Part shown: one piece after another, positions 31,478-32,792 of the stretch
How positions within the stretch are numbered: position 1 is the stretch's first letter
Layout: the number at the start of each line of letters is the position of its first letter
DNA from: a bacterium
Lineage (GTDB): Bacteria > JACRDZ01 > JAQUKH01
Assembly (NCBI GenBank): GCA_040754625.1
Contig: JBFMCF010000107.1
Coordinates: 1-32,792 of the forward strand
Length of the DNA: 32,792 bases
Direction of reading: 5' to 3'
Notes under the pieces: model-generated
Told to the model about the DNA's origin: nothing
Database searches by the model: none
Seen by the model: the letters and a program-made list of their open reading frames with translations, nothing else
Program-made: the position numbers and the translations under genes

Positions 31478-32683
31478 GTGAGAATTTTATTTATTACCCC
31501 ATACTTACCATCTTTAATCAGGGTCCGTTCATTTAACTTTATTAAATCCCTGAAAAAACAAGGGCACTCTATATATTTGGTTTCTCTTGTCCCTGATAAA
31601 AAGGAATTTGACAATTTGGAGGAAGTAGAAAAATATTGTGAAAAAGTTGAAACATTTTTTTTGCCGAAATATAAATCTATCTGGAATTGTGTTAAATATT
31701 TAATATCTTGTGTGTCGCTGCAGTCTGCGTATTGTTTTTCCGGAAAAATGAAGAAAAGAGTAAAGGAGTTGCTCGAAAAAGAAAAGTTTGATTTGATCCA
31801 TGTTGAATTTATAAGAGCGGCATATTATTTACCCAAAGAAAATACGCTGCCGTCGGTTTTTGATTCTGTAGACTGTGTTACTAATTTATATAAGCAATTT
31901 TCAGATGCAAAATATTCTTTTTTTATGAGGTTTATAAGGTATATAGAATGGTTTAAACTAAGCCGTTATGAACCAAGGGAAGCAGGAAGGTTTGATAAGG
32001 TTTTGATAACGACTGAAAATGAAAAAAAAGGACTTTTGGAATTAGATAAAAACCTGCCGGTTGAAGTTATTGCCAATGGAGTCGATTTTGAATATTTTAA
32101 ACCTCAAAACGCAGAGATTGAACCGTTTTCAATAGTTATGACCGGCAAGATGAGTTATATAGCGAATGAATTAGCGTTTATTTTTTTTGCAGAAAAAATC
32201 TGGCCTAAAATCAGGATGGAAATACCCCAGGCCATATTGTATGTTGTGGGAAATTGCCCGGGGCCCAAAGTAAAAAAATTTAAATCCTCGGATATTATTA
32301 TTACAGGATATGTCCCCGACCTTCGTTTATATTTGTCCAAAGCAAGTGTGGTTGTTGCACCAATTGTGGCAGGCGGGGGCATACAAAATAAGATACTGGA
32401 AGCTATGAGTATGGCAAAACCGGTTGTTACGACAAGCAAGGCATGTGAGGCTTTTCCCATGGATGTGAGTAATTGTCTGCTTGCTGGAGATACCCCTGAT
32501 GAATTTGCCAGGGCAGTAATAAATATTTTGAACGATGCAAACTTTGCAGAAAGTTTAGGAGCAAAAGCGCGGCAGTTTGTAGAAAAATATTATAATTGGG
32601 ATGAAAAAACTACAACACTGCTTCAAATATATAAAGGATTGCAAATTGAGGTAACCGGTCAGTTCCCGGTGGAAATCAGGTAG
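31478..32683 (+). CDS. GT4 glycosyltransferase, PEP-CTERM/EpsH-associated sugar-transferase-like
   Basis: 401 residues from GTG 31478; MRILFITPYLPSLIRVRS aligns with the starts of the paralogues at 9777 and 29428, which supports the GTG. Later motifs: 'FDSVDCVTNLYKQF', 'VIANGVDFEYFKP', 'IVMTGKMSYIANELA' and 'VVAPIVAGGGIQNKILEAMSMAKPVVTT'. This resembles the group of sugar transferases described beside PEP-CTERM/EpsH systems, although no exosortase gene is visible here. Unlike the other two paralogues it has no insertion after the 'KACEAF' segment. Its last ten residues (VTGQFPVEIR) are coded by a GC-richer stretch containing a small inverted repeat, next to the palindrome at 32685, so the true C-terminus may have been altered by a repeat element. 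Confidence 0.88.
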   Translation: MRILFITPYLPSLIRVRSFNFIKSLKKQGHSIYLVSLVPDKKEFDNLEEVEKYCEKVETFFLPKYKSIWNCVKYLISCVSLQSAYCFSGKMKKRVKELLEKEKFDLIHVEFIRAAYYLPKENTLPSVFDSVDCVTNLYKQFSDAKYSFFMRFIRYIEWFKLSRYEPREAGRFDKVLITTENEKKGLLELDKNLPVEVIANGVDFEYFKPQNAEIEPFSIVMTGKMSYIANELAFIFFAEKIWPKIRMEIPQAILYVVGNCPGPKVKKFKSSDIIITGYVPDLRLYLSKASVVVAPIVAGGGIQNKILEAMSMAKPVVTTSKACEAFPMDVSNCLLAGDTPDEFARAVINILNDANFAESLGAKARQFVEKYYNWDEKTTTLLQIYKGLQIEVTGQFPVEIR

Positions 32684-32684
32684 G

Positions 32685-32702
32685 CGCAGGCTTTAGCCTG
32701 CG
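32685..32702. repeat. Perfect GC-rich palindrome after the last gene
   Basis: CGCAGGC (32685-32691) and GCCTGCG (32696-32702) are perfect inverted repeats around TTTA, one base after the glycosyltransferase stop codon. A second small inverted repeat, ACCGG (32654-32658) with CCGGT (32666-32670), lies just upstream inside the gene. There is no T-run after the stem, so a classic intrinsic terminator is unlikely. It looks like a REP-type dispersed palindrome, which could still stabilise mRNA ends. Confidence 0.8.
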
Positions 32703-32779
32703 AGGAATCAAGTGAATAATAAATCTTAAAGACAACAGCAAAAAAAACCGAAGCAAAAGCCATAAAAAAAGGGAATAAA

Positions 32780-32792
32780 ATGGCATGCGAAG
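32780..32792 (+). CDS. Possible start of the next gene, cut by the window edge
   Basis: ATG at 32780 follows a purine-rich AAAGGGA about six bases upstream and opens MACE before the sequence ends. The 77 bases between the palindrome and this ATG are A-rich and show no other feature. Four codons do not allow any assignment. Confidence 0.25.

Noticed and set aside
31478-32683. Exosortase/PEP-CTERM system because of the EpsH-associated type of GT4
   Set aside because: No exosortase or PEP-CTERM substrate is encoded in the window; the resemblance of the glycosyltransferase alone is not enough.
1-32792. CRISPR arrays, tRNA or rRNA genes, transposases or integrases
   Set aside because: I looked for spaced direct repeats, cloverleaf or rRNA-like stretches and DDE or recombinase motifs and saw none.

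Overview
The window is an AT-rich (roughly one-third GC by eye), densely packed stretch of bacterial DNA in which almost every gene lies on the + strand. It is the core of a large surface-polysaccharide (exopolysaccharide, capsule or O-antigen) locus. The content (O-antigen-type ABC exporter, chain-length regulator with tyrosine kinase, genes related to O-antigen diacetamido-sugar synthesis) suggests a Gram-negative-type envelope. The free-standing dockerin and cohesin genes and the heptanucleotide repeats fit an uncultivated, environmental lineage better than a well-studied model organism. I cannot name the taxon from sequence alone.

Layout. (1) 1-180: the first 13 codons of a divergent minus-strand gene whose ribosome-binding site is buried in a hairpin, then a promoter for the + strand. 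(2) 181-4924: a tight three-gene secreted module consisting of a small dockerin protein, a cohesin-type protein, and a 1281-residue DUF5060/TIM-barrel glycoside hydrolase with two carbohydrate-binding-like insertions. (3) 4940-9761: a strong extended -10 promoter, then chain-length determinant, BY-kinase carrying an N-terminal MshEN-type (c-di-GMP receptor-like) domain, Wzy/WaaL-type membrane protein and a GT2 glycosyltransferase. (4) 9777-15250: a GT4 enzyme that appears to start at AUU, a radical SAM/SPASM protein, the Wzm/Wzt ABC exporter and another GT4. (5) 15271-18005: a fused oxidoreductase/acetyltransferase plus a PLP aminotransferase, making a 2,3-diacetamido-type sugar. (6) 18102-22247: two different polysaccharide deacetylases and an LtaS/MdoB-like phosphoglycerol-transferase-type membrane enzyme, all likely polymer-modifying. 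(7) 22256-32683: seven more glycosyltransferases (four GT4, three GT2 before the last GT4), an acetyltransferase and a PIN-domain toxin-antitoxin pair with its own consensus promoter and operator-like palindrome; GT4 genes occur at 22256, 26241, 27483, 29428 and 31478. (8) 32685-32792: a perfect palindrome and possibly the first codons of another gene.

How it could work together: sugar precursors are partly made here, eleven glycosyltransferases assemble the repeat unit on a lipid carrier, Wzm/Wzt and/or the Wzy-type protein export and polymerise or ligate it, the chain-length protein and kinase set length (perhaps in response to c-di-GMP), and deacetylase, acetyltransferase, phosphoglycerol transferase and the secreted hydrolase modify or trim the product. 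No initiating phosphosugar transferase, Wzx flippase or Wza outer-membrane exporter is present in the window. The most unusual signals are: heptanucleotide-repeat insertions at the same codon site of two paralogous GT4 genes; the MshEN-BY-kinase fusion; the AUU start; the dockerin-cohesin-hydrolase module; a G8 tract in a glycosyltransferase; and the ribosome-site-sequestering hairpin at the left end.
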